Source: Isoetes taiwanensis (Eukaryota > Streptophyta > Lycopodiopsida > Isoetales > Isoetaceae). From it: 64,000 bases of DNA. How positions within the stretch are numbered: position 1 is the first letter of the stretch; every line of letters starts with the position of its first letter. The translations under genes were made by a program, and so were the position numbers. The DNA is taken from contig JAJEKV010000011.1 in assembly GCA_021234155.1 (NCBI GenBank), positions 16,644,943-16,708,942 of the forward strand, given 5' to 3'. This document shows, one piece after another, positions 22,336 to 33,971 of this stretch. The notes under the pieces were generated by a model. That model saw nothing but the letters and a program-made list of their open reading frames with translations, was not told where the DNA came from and searched no databases.

Positions 22336-25118
22336 CCCAGCCAATCCTAGCTTTAGACAAAAGCCCAACTAGGATCACCGTCTGCACAAGTCAATCCTTA
22401 TACAGCATGATCAACCCATACAAAGTCTAGGTAGTCTTAGATGGTACTCAAATTCCTTAGTTTCTTTAACAAACCATAAAATTTTGACTATAATCCATAA
22501 AAGGCATGCGTAACTTTAGATAAACCTTTTTAAACAAATTCCAATATCCTAAAGAAGCATATAAAATTAATGCATTTGAAGTCCATTAGGAATTATATCA
22601 AACTTAAAAACGAGATGCAATACTATGTGGCATATTTATATGCACACGACGACATGTTTTTCACAACCAATACTCATTCCCTGTTTTCACATGTCTTCTT
22701 TGACCAAACTTAGATCAGAGTTTTACTTATACTCATTATATTCTGCTTCCTGACTATAACAGTAAGGTATTTCATGATATTTAAGTAAGAAACCAGTGGA
22801 TGCATAACATAGTTCGGTTTTAAAATAGAGTATTAGAAAACACCTTTCCATCTATCACTAAAAACGTGGCATATCTTGCATCTAATATAACGTTTCTAAG
22901 AATAAAAGAGATGAAGTGCCCTATTTTATGTTCCTGACTATAACAGTAAGGTGTTTCATGATATTTAAGTAAGAAACCAGTGGATGCATAACATAGTTCG
23001 GTTTTCAAATAGAGTATTAGAAAACACCTTTCCATCTATCACTAAAAACATGGCATATCTTGCATCTAATATAACGTTTCTGAGAATAAAAGAGATGAAG
23101 TGCCATTTTATGTGCACACAACGTGTTTCTCGCATTAAAAAATTCATTCCCTAGCTCAGATATTTGTTTCAATTATGTTCATTATAATCTGCTTCCTGAC
23201 TAAGTATTTCCCTGATCGTTTAAGTTGAAAATCTGTGGATGCATGACATAACTAGTTATTCAAGTAGAGCATTAAAGAAACTACCATTTTACAGCTTCAG
23301 TATGTATAATAGTCTAAATAAACATGTCTTGCATGAAGTATGGCTTATTTGATATGTATAAAATTGAGATATCACAATATGGCAGATTTACATGCATACA
23401 GCCAAGTTTACACCGCAAATACAAGTTAATTATTTTCATTAAAATGCTGTGACAGAATTCAGATCGTAGACTTTATGATATGCAGTCATATTGAATAGTA
23501 TAATTTGGTCTTCTACATGGTAAAAATAGTACACATACCTTTTAAGGCCCAAAAATATGTGAGCAGCTAACATAACATGTTTTTCAAGTAAAGCTTTTAA
23601 AACAATAGCCCTGCAACTCTCAATTTCCAAGTAGAAACCTGTTTGTCATGTATTATTTTCAGAAAACAAGAGCAGAGAAAGATCTCACCGCATATTATGT
23701 GCCTTAAGAGTTCAAAACGATTGTTTATAGCCAAAAACCAGCAGAAGATAGATCACGGAGTGTACATTCTTGTTTCTTGTTGTTGAAATGGTTCTGTCCA
23801 CCATTGTTGCTAAAGTGCACCCTCTTACAATGTCTTGAACTCCTTCTACCAACTAGACACCAACTTCATATGCAAAAAAGAGACAAAGGAAGGAGAGCAC
23901 TCGTACCTGCAGCCAATCATCAAAACATTAGCAGGAAACTGGTAATGATTGAAGGGCCAAAAGGTACATGTGGTAACTCTCAGTTTATCACATTTCACCC
24001 CTTGTAGCCCTTTTGCAAATCATCAGTACTAGCACAGATAAAAGGAGAAATATAAGCCAGACTAAATATTCAATCACATATTGAAATAGAACTGTAACCA
24101 CCTTTGTATTGGAAACCAGCAAATTAGATTCTATAATAGAATTTATAGCATAAGCGTAGTTCCACCTTAGATGCAAATAGAAGATATATAACCAAATAAG
24201 ACCAAATAGAACTTATATTCCATGATCACTGTCCATGCAAATCAAAGTTACATATACAAAAAGCCTAGTATGTATCTGCAGACCTGGATGAAGCTTCGTG
24301 CTTTGCAGGAGTTGAACAGTATTTCTCCATGTCTTTCTTAGAGCAAGGTCAGTATTCAAAGGTAAAATCCGTTGGCAAATGAATCAGAGGCCACAAATCA
24401 TCAAGAACATACACCAGAATAGTTTTTCATGCCCTCAAAAAACAGGAAATGCAACGGAATGGGTCTATGCATGCTTGCAGACGAATACTGTTTATAAATG
24501 CTGCTTGCATTCCAAGCGCTTGCATATCCATGGCCTTTGCAACTATCCGTACTGGCCTGGCTCCCAATGATGTATAATATCTTTCCAAAACCCTAAACAA
24601 GAAATTCGCTTTTGGACTTTTCTTTGGTTCACATGTGCCAAACATTAAACATTAAGGGAACCCAAATAATTTAATGGAATGGAGCCTCCACTTGGAAAAT
24701 AAAAAAGCCTTGTCTCGGGTTCAAAGCCAAGGAATTTACATATGCAAGCCATCAATCCACTGATAGTGACAAGTGGCCATTAGGCATGCATGCATTAGTT
24801 GCATGAGTTCAAAGAAAAAGTAGGACATTAAAGAAACTTACTTTATCGTTTAAAATGTTTATAAGGATGGAGTATCTAAAATTTTCAAAGCGTTTGAGAG
24901 TATATGACCCCTAGAGGTCTTTTGACAAGTAATAGGCAAAAACAAGTGCATAAATAAAAGAACTATGTATTATCTTTTGTATTTCAAGACAACCCCATAG
25001 GCCCATTGTATTTCTGTCAGCTTCAGCAATCATCAAGTGCCCAAATTAGAGAGTGATGTAAAATCATTTGTGAAGTCACTCAAATTCTAACACACATAGG
25101 CCCTACAGTATTTCAAAG
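22336..25118. repeat. 2.7-kb duplicated segment, copy 2
   Basis: Second copy of 19040-21699. It starts after an A7 run (22329-22335) and ends before an A24 run (25119-25142). It differs by scattered substitutions and a few indels. It carries its own internal tandem duplication at 22747-23112. No recognisable gene. Confidence 0.9.
22747..23112. repeat. 184-bp tandem duplication inside copy 2
   Basis: The unit starting ttcctgactataacagtaag at 22747 repeats at 22931. The second unit is 182 bp because of a 2-nt deletion (tgccctatttt versus tgccatttt). Copy 1 has one unit only, so this arose after the 2.7-kb duplication or was lost from copy 1. Confidence 0.9.
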
Positions 25119-25142
25119 AAAAAAAAAAAAAAAAAAAAAAAA
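25119..25142 (+). repeat. Poly-A tract (A24) closing copy 2
   Basis: Twenty-four A residues followed by gag and then the right copy of the 15-bp direct repeat (25146-25160). It is read as the true 3' tail of the LINE-derived insertion. Confidence 0.7.
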
Positions 25143-25160
25143 GAGACAGTAGAACAATGC

Positions 25161-25739
25161 AAAGACTGTGACATGTGATATACATTACATATTTGCTACA
25201 GGTGTTTAAGTTATACTCTTGCCCGTTGCCGAGGTTGCCCATACAACTTACTCGCTTTATTTATCTTAAAATGCTCCTAGCTAAGATTTTAATAAACTCA
25301 CAATTAGAACCCATCTTCCTTTGATTGATACAACTATACTACATCTTCAGAGTCGCATTACAAACGTTATTATTCGTGGTGCCTCCATAAGCTCCCAACT
25401 GCCTTGGCCAATCCAAACTCAATTTCATATCAACCAGACAAGATTCCAATAATTACTATCAATCAATTAGCTATGATTCCTAATATTTCCTAGTTTTAAA
25501 TCCACTTACTTAGCTTTCAACAAAATGGTGCAACTAATATAAGCATCATGAACCACTTTGCAGATCCCATTATCCTTGATGTGGAATGGTCGTTAATGTC
25601 CAGATCAATGCTAGGCTCTTCCCCAGCGTAAGCTCTATCTTCGGAAGCCAAGTGTTCAATGCCTTTAGTTCCTTCACTTGTCTCATGTTAAAGCAACAAA
25701 ACATGCCTTAATAATCTATTCCATCTGACATTGTTAGAT
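25161..25739. other. No recognisable gene
   Basis: AT-rich sequence between the duplicated block and the next LINE. Nothing identified. Confidence 0.45.
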
Positions 25740-26533
25740 TTATTATCGATGACGGGTGAGGTTGGAGGGCACTTTATGCGATTTAGAATAACAACTACGA
25801 AGCAGAGTTGTATGACTAGCCCCATCTGTCCTCAACCACGTGGAATGAATTGGAGCAGGTATAGAAAGCCTTCTTGTCAAGGGCGCTCGGGGTGAAATCC
25901 ACAGTTCCATATCAGATCCTTTTGCAGGAGAAAAATTTCTTGCCTCTTCAACGAGCCGCCCTTGACTGTCACATTATTTACTTCCAGAAGGTGGCGGGTA
26001 TGGGCAATGAACGCCTCCCCAACCTGGCTTATACCGTGGTCATGGGCCCGTAGTGCCTCAATAGGCATGCTGGAAGGAGAGGCAAGCACGTACAAGAGCA
26101 TAGGTGCATCCAAGTTGAAACTAAAGCGGACCACCATCAGATGCGGCAATACCTAGATGCGTGCTTCCTCAGCAAACTTTGGGATACTGGTGCCCTTGAA
26201 CATGTTAAGACAAAGCACTATAATATCCAGATCAATCCCACGCTTGCATATGATCCACAACGTTACTCCTGTGCACATTTGCCACTGAAAAAGTGCAGAT
26301 TGATAGCTTCCATTCGCACAGGTGCACATCGCTTGCAAATTGAGACAGGCAGATGGGCTCGGAAGGTACGAGAGAGGATGAATTGTATCTGTGTTGCCAA
26401 CCGGGTGCTGTTGAAGATGAAAGCCACACTCTGCAATATTGTCCGGTATGCAGTCACATTCGGGCCAGCTATGATGAGTTGATCTTGCCTAATCAACAGC
26501 TACACGAACTGTTAGATACAATGTCAGTGGGCT
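25740..26533 (+). pseudogene. LINE polyprotein, 5' part of a copy split by element 1
   Basis: Plus-strand frames give a non-LTR RT C-terminal region. NELEQ and KAFLSRALGVKSTVPYQILL, followed by a LPLQRAALDCHIIYFQKVAG stretch, lie at about 25,838-25,990. A later frame (about 26,290-26,365) reads IRTGAHRLQIETGRWAR. The next (about 26,375-26,533) reads CCQPGAVEDESHTLQYCPVC, a Cys/His knuckle typical of the LINE end. Two frameshifts or stops interrupt it, so it was already defective or is mis-sequenced. The coding frame stops at 26,533 because the LTR of element 1 begins at 26,534; it resumes at 51,272. Confidence 0.7.
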
Positions 26534-28182
26534 TGTGACGCTCCCAGAATATATACGACCCTCGGCCGTATACATACGGGGACTTTCCCCTCCCATGGCG
26601 ATCATCTCACCATGAGCAGGGCCCTCCGTCTGTTTCGGGTCATCTATGAAATGATGCCCGAAAGAAGGACACGAAGGGGTCATTCGGCCCACGCCTTCAA
26701 TGGGACTCCTATGTCGCGGAAGCGTGAATACAAGGGTTAGCACACAGCACAAATATACATAAATAACCACCACGAAGGGTGGCGCATCCATCCAAATACC
26801 AACGTCATAGAATATGCATCTAAACCTAAGAAAACGCCCAAACCCCAGGTTCTACCCCGGCTCAGACTCCAATGAGGATCGATCGGACTACCGGGCCTCA
26901 AGAGATCAGCAGACCGAGTCTTGGCATGGCGCTATCGGCATAGAACATCGGGCTAGGGTTGTCCACTCCATCCGCCCCTCCTGTGCACACTTTGCAGATG
27001 GGTCAATTCATGCTATGGCTTTGCTATAGCCTTCCGGAGACGCAAGCTCAGGGTATCACCCTCTGAGCCTACTCCAGGTTCATGACGCCTGGTCCGATGA
27101 GGCAGGCCCTGGGAAGCGCCCCTTCCGTAATCACGGTGGTTCCATGGGTGAGCTAGAGAATACGTGCGCATCGGCGACCCCGCGATCCGCATCGACTTAC
27201 TCACCCTAAATCTACTCAAAGTTCAAGGTGCCCCATACGGGTCACACCTCTACACCTGTGGGAGTGTCGGACCCATACCCGGCCCTCACGGACCTGGGCC
27301 ATCAGGCCTAGCCCACCTGTAGGAGTCCCGGGAGCCTTGTATGTTAGGGCAGGACCCCACCCCACTTCACCACCGTGTGTTCCTTGTCCGGTGCTAAGCC
27401 GCACCATAGCATCTAGGACCCGGTGGGCTCTTGTGCATGAGCCGCAATTAATGGGACTCTCTGTGGTGCTATCTAGGAGCATACTACAATACACCTGCCT
27501 GCAGGTCTCTACCCCGTAATCCCCCCATTTCGTGAGTAAGATTAAACAAAGAACTAACAATCCTTCCTTCAGAGTAAGAACCAGAATCGAATATAAAGAG
27601 AACTTACTTGTACAAACAAGGGTTAGTTTCTATGATTGAAACACAAAGAGAACAGAGAAACGGGCACAACCAAGGCCCAATAGGGGCGTTATCTAGAATT
27701 CACGGCTATCCTAGCCACCTACCTGAATTCTGGCTGGACTCGTTACCATGGGGTGCCTCCATCTCTTGGGAGTTGAGGGTTCAGCTTTTGCTTCACAGGG
27801 TCGACTTGGTATGGTGGCTCTCTGATGGGTATGATGGCGCTCAGCTCCTGCTCCTTCTTTGGCCGAATTGAGGGAGTCAACACAGGGATAGGGGTCAGGG
27901 TGGCAGCCTAACTCGGAAACCCCCATGCTGCCCAATCGATTGGGGCAGGTGGCGCCTTCCCAAACAGTAATTAGCCTAATTAATCCTATTTAATCTTAAT
28001 TTTCTAAGTTATAGGTTATTATCTTTAATGTGTTAAATTAGCATAGCTAATTTAATCCGTTTTAGAGTAACCCCCCTAGGTTACAATTAAGTTCCCATAC
28101 CCCCATGGTGGCGTGTGCGTGTATTTGTACGTGTCCCATATAAATACGTGACGTAGACCGTATAAATACGTGGAACGTCACA
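26534..28182 (-). repeat. Element 1 3' LTR
   Basis: Plus strand runs from TGTGACGCTCCC to GGAACGTCACA, so the LTR has TG..CA ends. It is 1,649 bp. It corresponds over its length to 49675-51267, in long identical AT-rich blocks separated by clustered differences. Near its minus-strand start it contains two copies of an acgtatttata word, possible core promoter sequence. Confidence 0.85.
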
Positions 28183-28195
28183 TTCTCCCCTCCTT
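28183..28195 (-). other. Element 1 polypurine tract
   Basis: Minus strand AAGGAGGGGAGAA lies directly before the 3' LTR start TGTGACG. This is the standard plus-strand priming site of LTR retrotransposons. Confidence 0.85.
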
Positions 28196-28900
28196 AAAAA
28201 TAATGCTGTCCTCAGCATTGGGGTTAGTCAATCGGATACATATACTTGAAGAACTGAATTAGAAAATAAAGGGAAGAATATAACATGAAATACGTTGAAA
28301 TTATAGCATTTCAGACAGTAATAGATTGAAGTTGAAAATATCAAGGTACAAGCACCAAAGTGCCTTATACAAACTTATCATCAAGAGAGTTTAGGACCAA
28401 AGTCCGATTTAAAACATCACGGACAACAAAAGTCACACATGTAGACAAAACCAATATGGGAAAAGTTGGGTCATCAGCAACCCTCTATACAAGGCAGGTG
28501 ACGATCTGTTCACTGGCCTGCACACATCAATATACCCGTAGGTCAATAATATGATTAGATTGTGGTTGAAGGGACCACCCCCTATAAATACAATAAAATG
28601 TATCTAGAAGGGAACCTATCATGTCTATGGCTTGCAATTCATTGTGGCATAAGGAATGGTCCAGTTCCCCGTATAGCCGAAATGAACGCAGTCTATTTAC
28701 TAGATGCTTTTCAAGCAATGCGCGGTCATGTCAACATCAACAATACACCACGTCCTAGAGAACACCAAGGTGATCTCATCATCGGTTATTATTATAAGAT
28801 ACGATGCATCTACCCCTCTAGAACCCGATTCTCGGCAAATCAAGTCTTCAAGCTTACGTAGGAGCGGGTTGATAGCATCGTTGATGGTGCGGCCTACGAG
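28196..28900 (-). other. Element 1 3' untranslated region
   Basis: Non-coding sequence between the chromodomain end and the polypurine tract. The stretch 28735-28790 (with ggtgatctcatcatcggtta) matches 33805-33860 of element 2, showing that the two families are related outside their LTRs too. Confidence 0.6.
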
Positions 28901-28916
28901 ATTCCCGCATGAAGTC

Positions 28917-29300
28917 CGGGATAGTGCTTCTCAAGGTCTATCTTCATCACCCAGGTAGCATCTTCAACTGGTAAGTGCTTCCACTTAACCAAGTATTGCA
29001 ACATTTGAGTTCTTCTGGTCTGTTTGTAAGCTCGATCAAGAAGAGCTTGGGCACTATTTCCAGTTGTTCTTGAGTCATTTCTAGGAGGGTTGGGGTATCC
29101 AAAACCTCCTCTGGATCAGGGGTGTGTTGTTTCGGAAGACTCACGTGAAAGACCTTGTGGATCTTCAAGCGGGACGGCAAGTCTAAGCGATATGCTTGTT
29201 CTCCCACGCGTTCAGTAATCTTGAACGGCCCAGCCCATCTGGGTGCCAACTTCTTACAGTTACCAATTTTAAGCTTGGCTTGTCTTACTTTGATCTTAAG
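28917..29300 (-). pseudogene. Element 1 integrase C-terminal GPY/F module and chromodomain
   Basis: The minus frame from 29318 reads KIGNCKKLAPRWAGPFKITE, the GPY/F module that follows the integrase core, and then HKVFHVSLPKQ. A one-base shift later, 28917-29020 reads YLVKWKHLPVEDATWV, a chromodomain with the aromatic residues Y, W and W in place. Chromodomains steer integration towards particular chromatin marks, so this assigns the element to the chromovirus branch. At least one frameshift separates the two modules. Confidence 0.85.
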
Positions 29301-30430
29301 CCAAACCGATTCGCCCACTGGAAGACTTCGTGGGGTTCTTGGGCTTATCTGCTAGACTCTTCTGACGACTGCGTGCCGCCAATAAGTAACCACGAACTTC
29401 CTCCACCAGGGCCTGCATTTCTAAAAGGAGTTGTTGAGAGACCTCCACTTTAGAAACAGGGTTATGCCATGTGTCTGGAGTAAGACATTGATAGCCATAA
29501 TTTATCATGAAGGGAGACATCTTGGAAGACTCCTGCTTTGTACTGTTATAGGCGAACTCTACCAGATAAATATAATCCGCCCATTGTGACTGTTTACTCC
29601 ATACATAGCTTCGTAGCATATCTTCGATAATACGATTGACACGCTTAAATGCGACCATCCGCGAGGATGGTAAGTCGTACTCATGGCAAGCTTGGTGCGG
29701 ATGGTGGCGAAGAAGTCCTTCCGAATGCACTTACAAACTTAGGATCCCCGGTCCGATACAATTACTCTCTAAGATCCCGTGCAACACGAAAATTTCTTTT
29801 GCAAAGAGCAAGGCGATTGTCGGCGGTGTCCGTGGTGCGACATGGCAGGAAGTGAGCCATCTTTGACAATTTGTCGACCACTACCATTAATGCATCATAT
29901 CCACGGAGAGTGCGTGGAAGGCCCACAATGAAATCCATGGTTATGACTTCCCACTTGGCGTTGGGCACATCCAAAAGTTGCAACTCTCCTGGAGTTCTTA
30001 ATTGCTCAGCCTTGGTTTGTTGACACACCTGACACTGCTTGATGTACCTAGCAATATCCTTCTTCATCGAAGGCCAAAAATAGCTGGAGCGGATCTTAAA
30101 ATAAGTTTTCATAAAACCCGCATGTCCCGCTATAGGGCTGTTGTGTGTGTCATGGAGAATTAGCTTGCGCACCCCTGAAGTCTCCGGAACACACAACTTA
30201 TCCTTGTGATATAATAAGTTGCCCTCTTTCTTATATGAACGAAAAGCTTCACGTTCTTTATCTGTACGGGCTTCTTTACCCAAACTTTCCCAAACGTTAC
30301 AAAATTCGGGATCTGTGGTCAGGGTCTGTTCTATCTGTTTCCCAAACTCGCTGGTGAGTGTGGAAATGGCGTTACAATGGGTGCGGGTTATCAAAGGATG
30401 ACGTGACAAGGCATCCCAACCACATTGTGT
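29296..30430 (-). pseudogene. Element 1 integrase
   Basis: The minus frame 30460-29762 contains the zinc-binding His/Cys module (THNSPIAGHAG, then CQVCQQTK) and the first catalytic Asp in MDFIVGLP. The second Asp lies in an IVSDRG stretch near 29,735, across a frameshift. The next frame (29730-29296) continues with RVNRIIEDMLRSYV and LVEFAYNSTKQ. The Glu expected in the QTERVNR motif reads Lys (FKRVNR), so the third catalytic residue is missing in this copy. The core would be about normal length once shifts are ignored. Confidence 0.85.
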
Positions 30431-30750
30431 TTCCCCGCTTGTACATAATATCGAAGTCATATTCCTCGAGGAATTCCATCCATCTTCTCTGACGGAGATT
30501 GAGATTTGGCTGGGTGGATAGATAACGGAGACTCTGATGATCCGTATCTAGCTGAAATCTTCTACCAAGAAGGTAGTGTCTCCAAACACGGAGAGCTTGG
30601 ACAACCGCCAAGAACTCCGATCATGGGTAGGGTATCGCTTTCTCAAGATCATTCATTTTCTTTGAATCGTGAGGCAACAACTCTCCCTCCTCGCATTAGC
30701 ACTCCACCCGTAGCTATCTTACTAGCAGCATCGGGCACACCGATTTATCC
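30372..30750 (-). pseudogene. Element 1 RNase H
   Basis: The minus frame reads AVVQALRVWRHYLLGRRF and then LDTDHQSLRYL, the retroelement RNase H core, and ends with an out-of-frame DALSRHPL, the usual end of the domain before the integrase. The N-terminal part (about 30,640-30,740) is split over frames but shows GGVLM and KKMNDLEK. It degrades the RNA template during reverse transcription. Confidence 0.8.
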
Positions 30751-30753
30751 TTT

Positions 30754-31031
30754 TCAGGATCGGGCAAAGTGAGGACCGGTGCAGATGTCAAGGCATCCTT
30801 GAGCTTCTGAATGTTCCATCCAATCCTTCACTTTCTCATGCTTTGTGAGATTAGTAAGAAGTGCGGCAATTGTTGCAAAATCCTTAACAAATTTCCGATA
30901 ATATCCTGCGAGTCCCAAGAAACTCCGGACTTCTGAAACATTACCTAGAATAGGCCAATCCTTTACTGCTTCAATCTTGGCTGGATCAGTAGCAATTCCC
31001 TCTGCTGAAATAATATGCCCCAAATAGTCGA
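30754..31031 (-). pseudogene. Element 1 reverse transcriptase, C-terminal part
   Basis: The minus frame reads [19 protein letters not shown] and [16 protein letters not shown], the conserved end of the Ty3/gypsy RT. The frame is cut at 31,032-31,036, where the target-site repeat CCTTG of element 2 lies. The rest of the RT is 11.7 kb to the right (42,699 onward). Confidence 0.9.
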
Positions 31032-31036
31032 CCTTG
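31032..31036. repeat. Left target-site duplication of element 2 (CCTTG)
   Basis: CCTTG here and at 42694-42698 brackets element 2 exactly. Both copies lie within the RT coding sequence of element 1. Confidence 0.85.
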
Positions 31037-32758
31037 TGTGACGTCCCCTACTCGTATACGGTGCACTCACCGTACACAAACAGGAGTTCATCCCCCATAC
31101 CAGCTCCATGCTAATACAGGGCCCTCCACATGACACTGCAACCGTGACGGGTTCCAGTGGGAAGAGTGGAAGGGTCATTGCACCCCGTCTCCCTCAGGGC
31201 CTACCTAGCTGCGGAAGCGTAAACATACATGTCAGTAGCACATACATCAACATCATATGACCATCACGAAGGATGGTCCTCCACATATCTGCATAGACAA
31301 AGATCAGCACATTACATAGGGAATCCTACCCAAGGCTCAGACTCAAAGGGATGACTGACGGGCTTGGGTCTCCGAGTTCAAGCAAGGCATGTAATTCATG
31401 GCAATGGATTTGGCTGGCATAAGAACATGGCATAGGGTTGTCCACTCCATCCGCCCCTCCCCGGCACACTTTGCGAGTAGGTTGAAAAGTGTTGGGACTG
31501 ACCGTAGCCCGCACGGGATGCATAGCCAAGGGGGCTATATCCTGGGTTACATCTCCCCAGTTCCGATGGGGCAGGTAGGGATCTCTCCCTCCAGAGATCT
31601 ACAATGCTGACTCAAGGTGACTAGAGGGCCACTGCCCGTATTCGACTTGAACTCAATGGAAGGTCATATTCACCACCACGAAAAATGAGCCCATGCCTTG
31701 CCCACACGCAGTGGGCAAGCCATTAGACCTAGTCACAATGACCCCGGCAGCATTACTAACACACCATAGGGGTCGCTCAAGAGTCGTAACATGAACCTCC
31801 TTATAAGCCGGCCCCGCCCCTTCACCCACAACTGTGTGTGTGGCTCTTGTGCATGTGCCGCGATCTATAGTGTGCTAGAGAGGCTAATCTAGGAGCATCT
31901 ACTACCAAGCTTTAGGTCTCTACCCCCTTCCCAATACAAGGAGTTCACAGAGATACATCATCCATATACATCATGTAAGAACTAAAGAACAAGATCTAAT
32001 CTATATCATAGAGTTAGGTTCTTTAGTTAGAATCGCTATCTAGAGTTCTAGAGGGTCTGCTATGGGCAATTTAAGAGGCTAAACCCACGGGATTCGATGG
32101 CTGAAATGGGGTTTAGACTACTAAATTGCCTAAATACCCCGATCCTTGAGTTCCTCCTCCTCGACCTAACTCACCATCCCACGAAATGCTCAATCAAGGA
32201 AAACTAATGATGCAGTTCTCTCAGACAGAAGTTCTGGGAGGCGGTTTTGGCTCTTGAGGCGCCCAAAAAAGAGCTCTAAAACCCTAGAAACGAAAATGGG
32301 CAAGTTAGGGTTCTCCTACTTAAATAGACAAGGGGTGGTTAGGGTTTCCAATTATCCCCTTTAGGCATGTGGGATAATTGGGAAAAGGGCCCACTTGCCT
32401 TTAAGGGCTAGGTGGCCAAATGTGCCCACATGGAAAGGTGTGCACCCAAATGTGCTCACTTGGAAATGTGTGCACATTAATGAATGTGTACATTGGATAA
32501 TGTGCACAGTATTTGCTCCTATGGGTATGGCCCACTTGGCATCAAGTGGCCACATGGAAATGTGTGCCCACATTAATGTGTACATTGGAAAATGTGCACA
32601 TTAATACTAATGCACATTCTTAGCAAGTTGCCCCTAGGGGCTACCCACTTGGCTACACGTTGGCGCACACCGCTACGGTCGGGGTGGGCGGTAATGCGCG
32701 TGGACGATGGCAAGTACAATATACGCCCCGGGAGCGTAATAACGGGCCGAACGCCACA
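31037..32758 (-). repeat. Element 2 3' LTR
   Basis: Plus strand runs from TGTGACGTCCCC to GAACGCCACA. Many blocks are identical to 40971-42693. It shares layout and words with the element 1 LTRs (gggaggt-type ends, ggttgtccactccatccgcc, tctaggagcat, ctctaccccc), so the two families are distant relatives. An internal repeat field lies at 32415-32612. Confidence 0.88.
32415..32612. repeat. Short repeat field inside the element 2 LTR
   Basis: Variants of cacatggaaatgtgtgc, tgtgcacattaatg and tgtacattggaaaatgtgc recur several times. The same field lies at about 42371-42565 in the other LTR, so it was present at insertion. Many words are self-complementary (tgtgcaca). Confidence 0.75.
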
Positions 32759-32814
32759 TTCTCCCCACCTTGAAAATGATGCCGCCCCGCAAAGATCGTG
32801 GTTCTCCCCACCTT
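32759..32814 (-). other. Element 2 polypurine tract, duplicated
   Basis: Minus strand AAGGTGGGGAGAA lies next to the 3' LTR (32759-32771). An identical 13-mer lies 43 bp further inside (32802-32814). Only the first abuts the LTR. Confidence 0.8.
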
Positions 32815-33940
32815 GGAATCTTCCTAACCTGCAATCAACCTGATGCATACGATATACTACTATAATACTTACACATTTATTACGATTACCTTAAGATAAT
32901 ATTTTTAAATCATTATTACGCCATTACATTATCAAATAAGTTGTCAATTCGTAACTTCTACTAAAATAAGGTACTTATTAGTTTCTATTATCACAACATT
33001 TAGTTTATCACAATTTAACACTTTCATATACAATTATTATTTAAGGTACTCTTCATTCCTTGCAACACATTCCAACAAAATTTGTGTTGCATGTCTTCGC
33101 ACCTTTAAAATCCCGTGATTAATTTTACAATATCTATAATTACATACTTACTATCTTAATTATTAGAATTACTCTAAGGTAATGTTTAAGACATTACTAT
33201 TTCATTATCCCATTAACTTATCACATCATAACTTAATCCACGCAAGGTAATTATTAACTTTACTTAATACAACATTTAAGTTAATCAAAGTTTATCAATT
33301 TCATACAAAATTTACACTTCTAAGGTACTCTTCATCCCTTGCAACACATTATACAAAATTTTGTGTTGTAAGTTTCAGAGTTCGACCTCCTTGCCCTCCT
33401 GAGCTTCTAGGCCTCGCAGGTCGACACTACCTATTATTAATTATTACAAAAATTTTGGTTATATGGTGACCACCCCACCTATCTACATGGATGCATGGCT
33501 AATCTCCTACAGAGGGAAGAGGGTGGATCTTCCATTATGGCCGTGGAGGAGCCGGGCCTATATGCCTATATGCCGCCATGCCTACACCTCTAGTTGCCCA
33601 ACATGGAGGATATCCTTCCCCGGGCATGGAAGGATAGATTCCTCCTATCAAAGCATATATGGGGCTAAAGGTGCCTTTCCTATCAATGCATTCCTTAATG
33701 ACCTCCTTTCTTCGAGGTTGTCTACTCGCGGAAACGTAAGTAGACTTTCTAATCTACCTTCCACTCATCCAAGCGGAAACGCTGGCCATGCCTACATTGA
33801 CATTACACCACTCTAGAGATCACCGTAGTGGTCTCATCATCGGTAACAACGCATGCAATCCATACCAAGCATAGGTTGCATGCGCAGATTAATCTTAACT
33901 ACACATGAAACTAATCTAAACACAAATCACATGCCCGAGC

Positions 33941-33971
<31 letters not shown>

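Noticed and set aside
22747-23112. CRISPR-like array
   Set aside because: Only two long adjacent units without spacers, in plant nuclear DNA; an ordinary tandem duplication.
25877-26149. 90-codon minus-strand frame
   Set aside because: The plus strand here reads LINE polyprotein (KSTVPYQILL and following), so the minus frame is a shadow.
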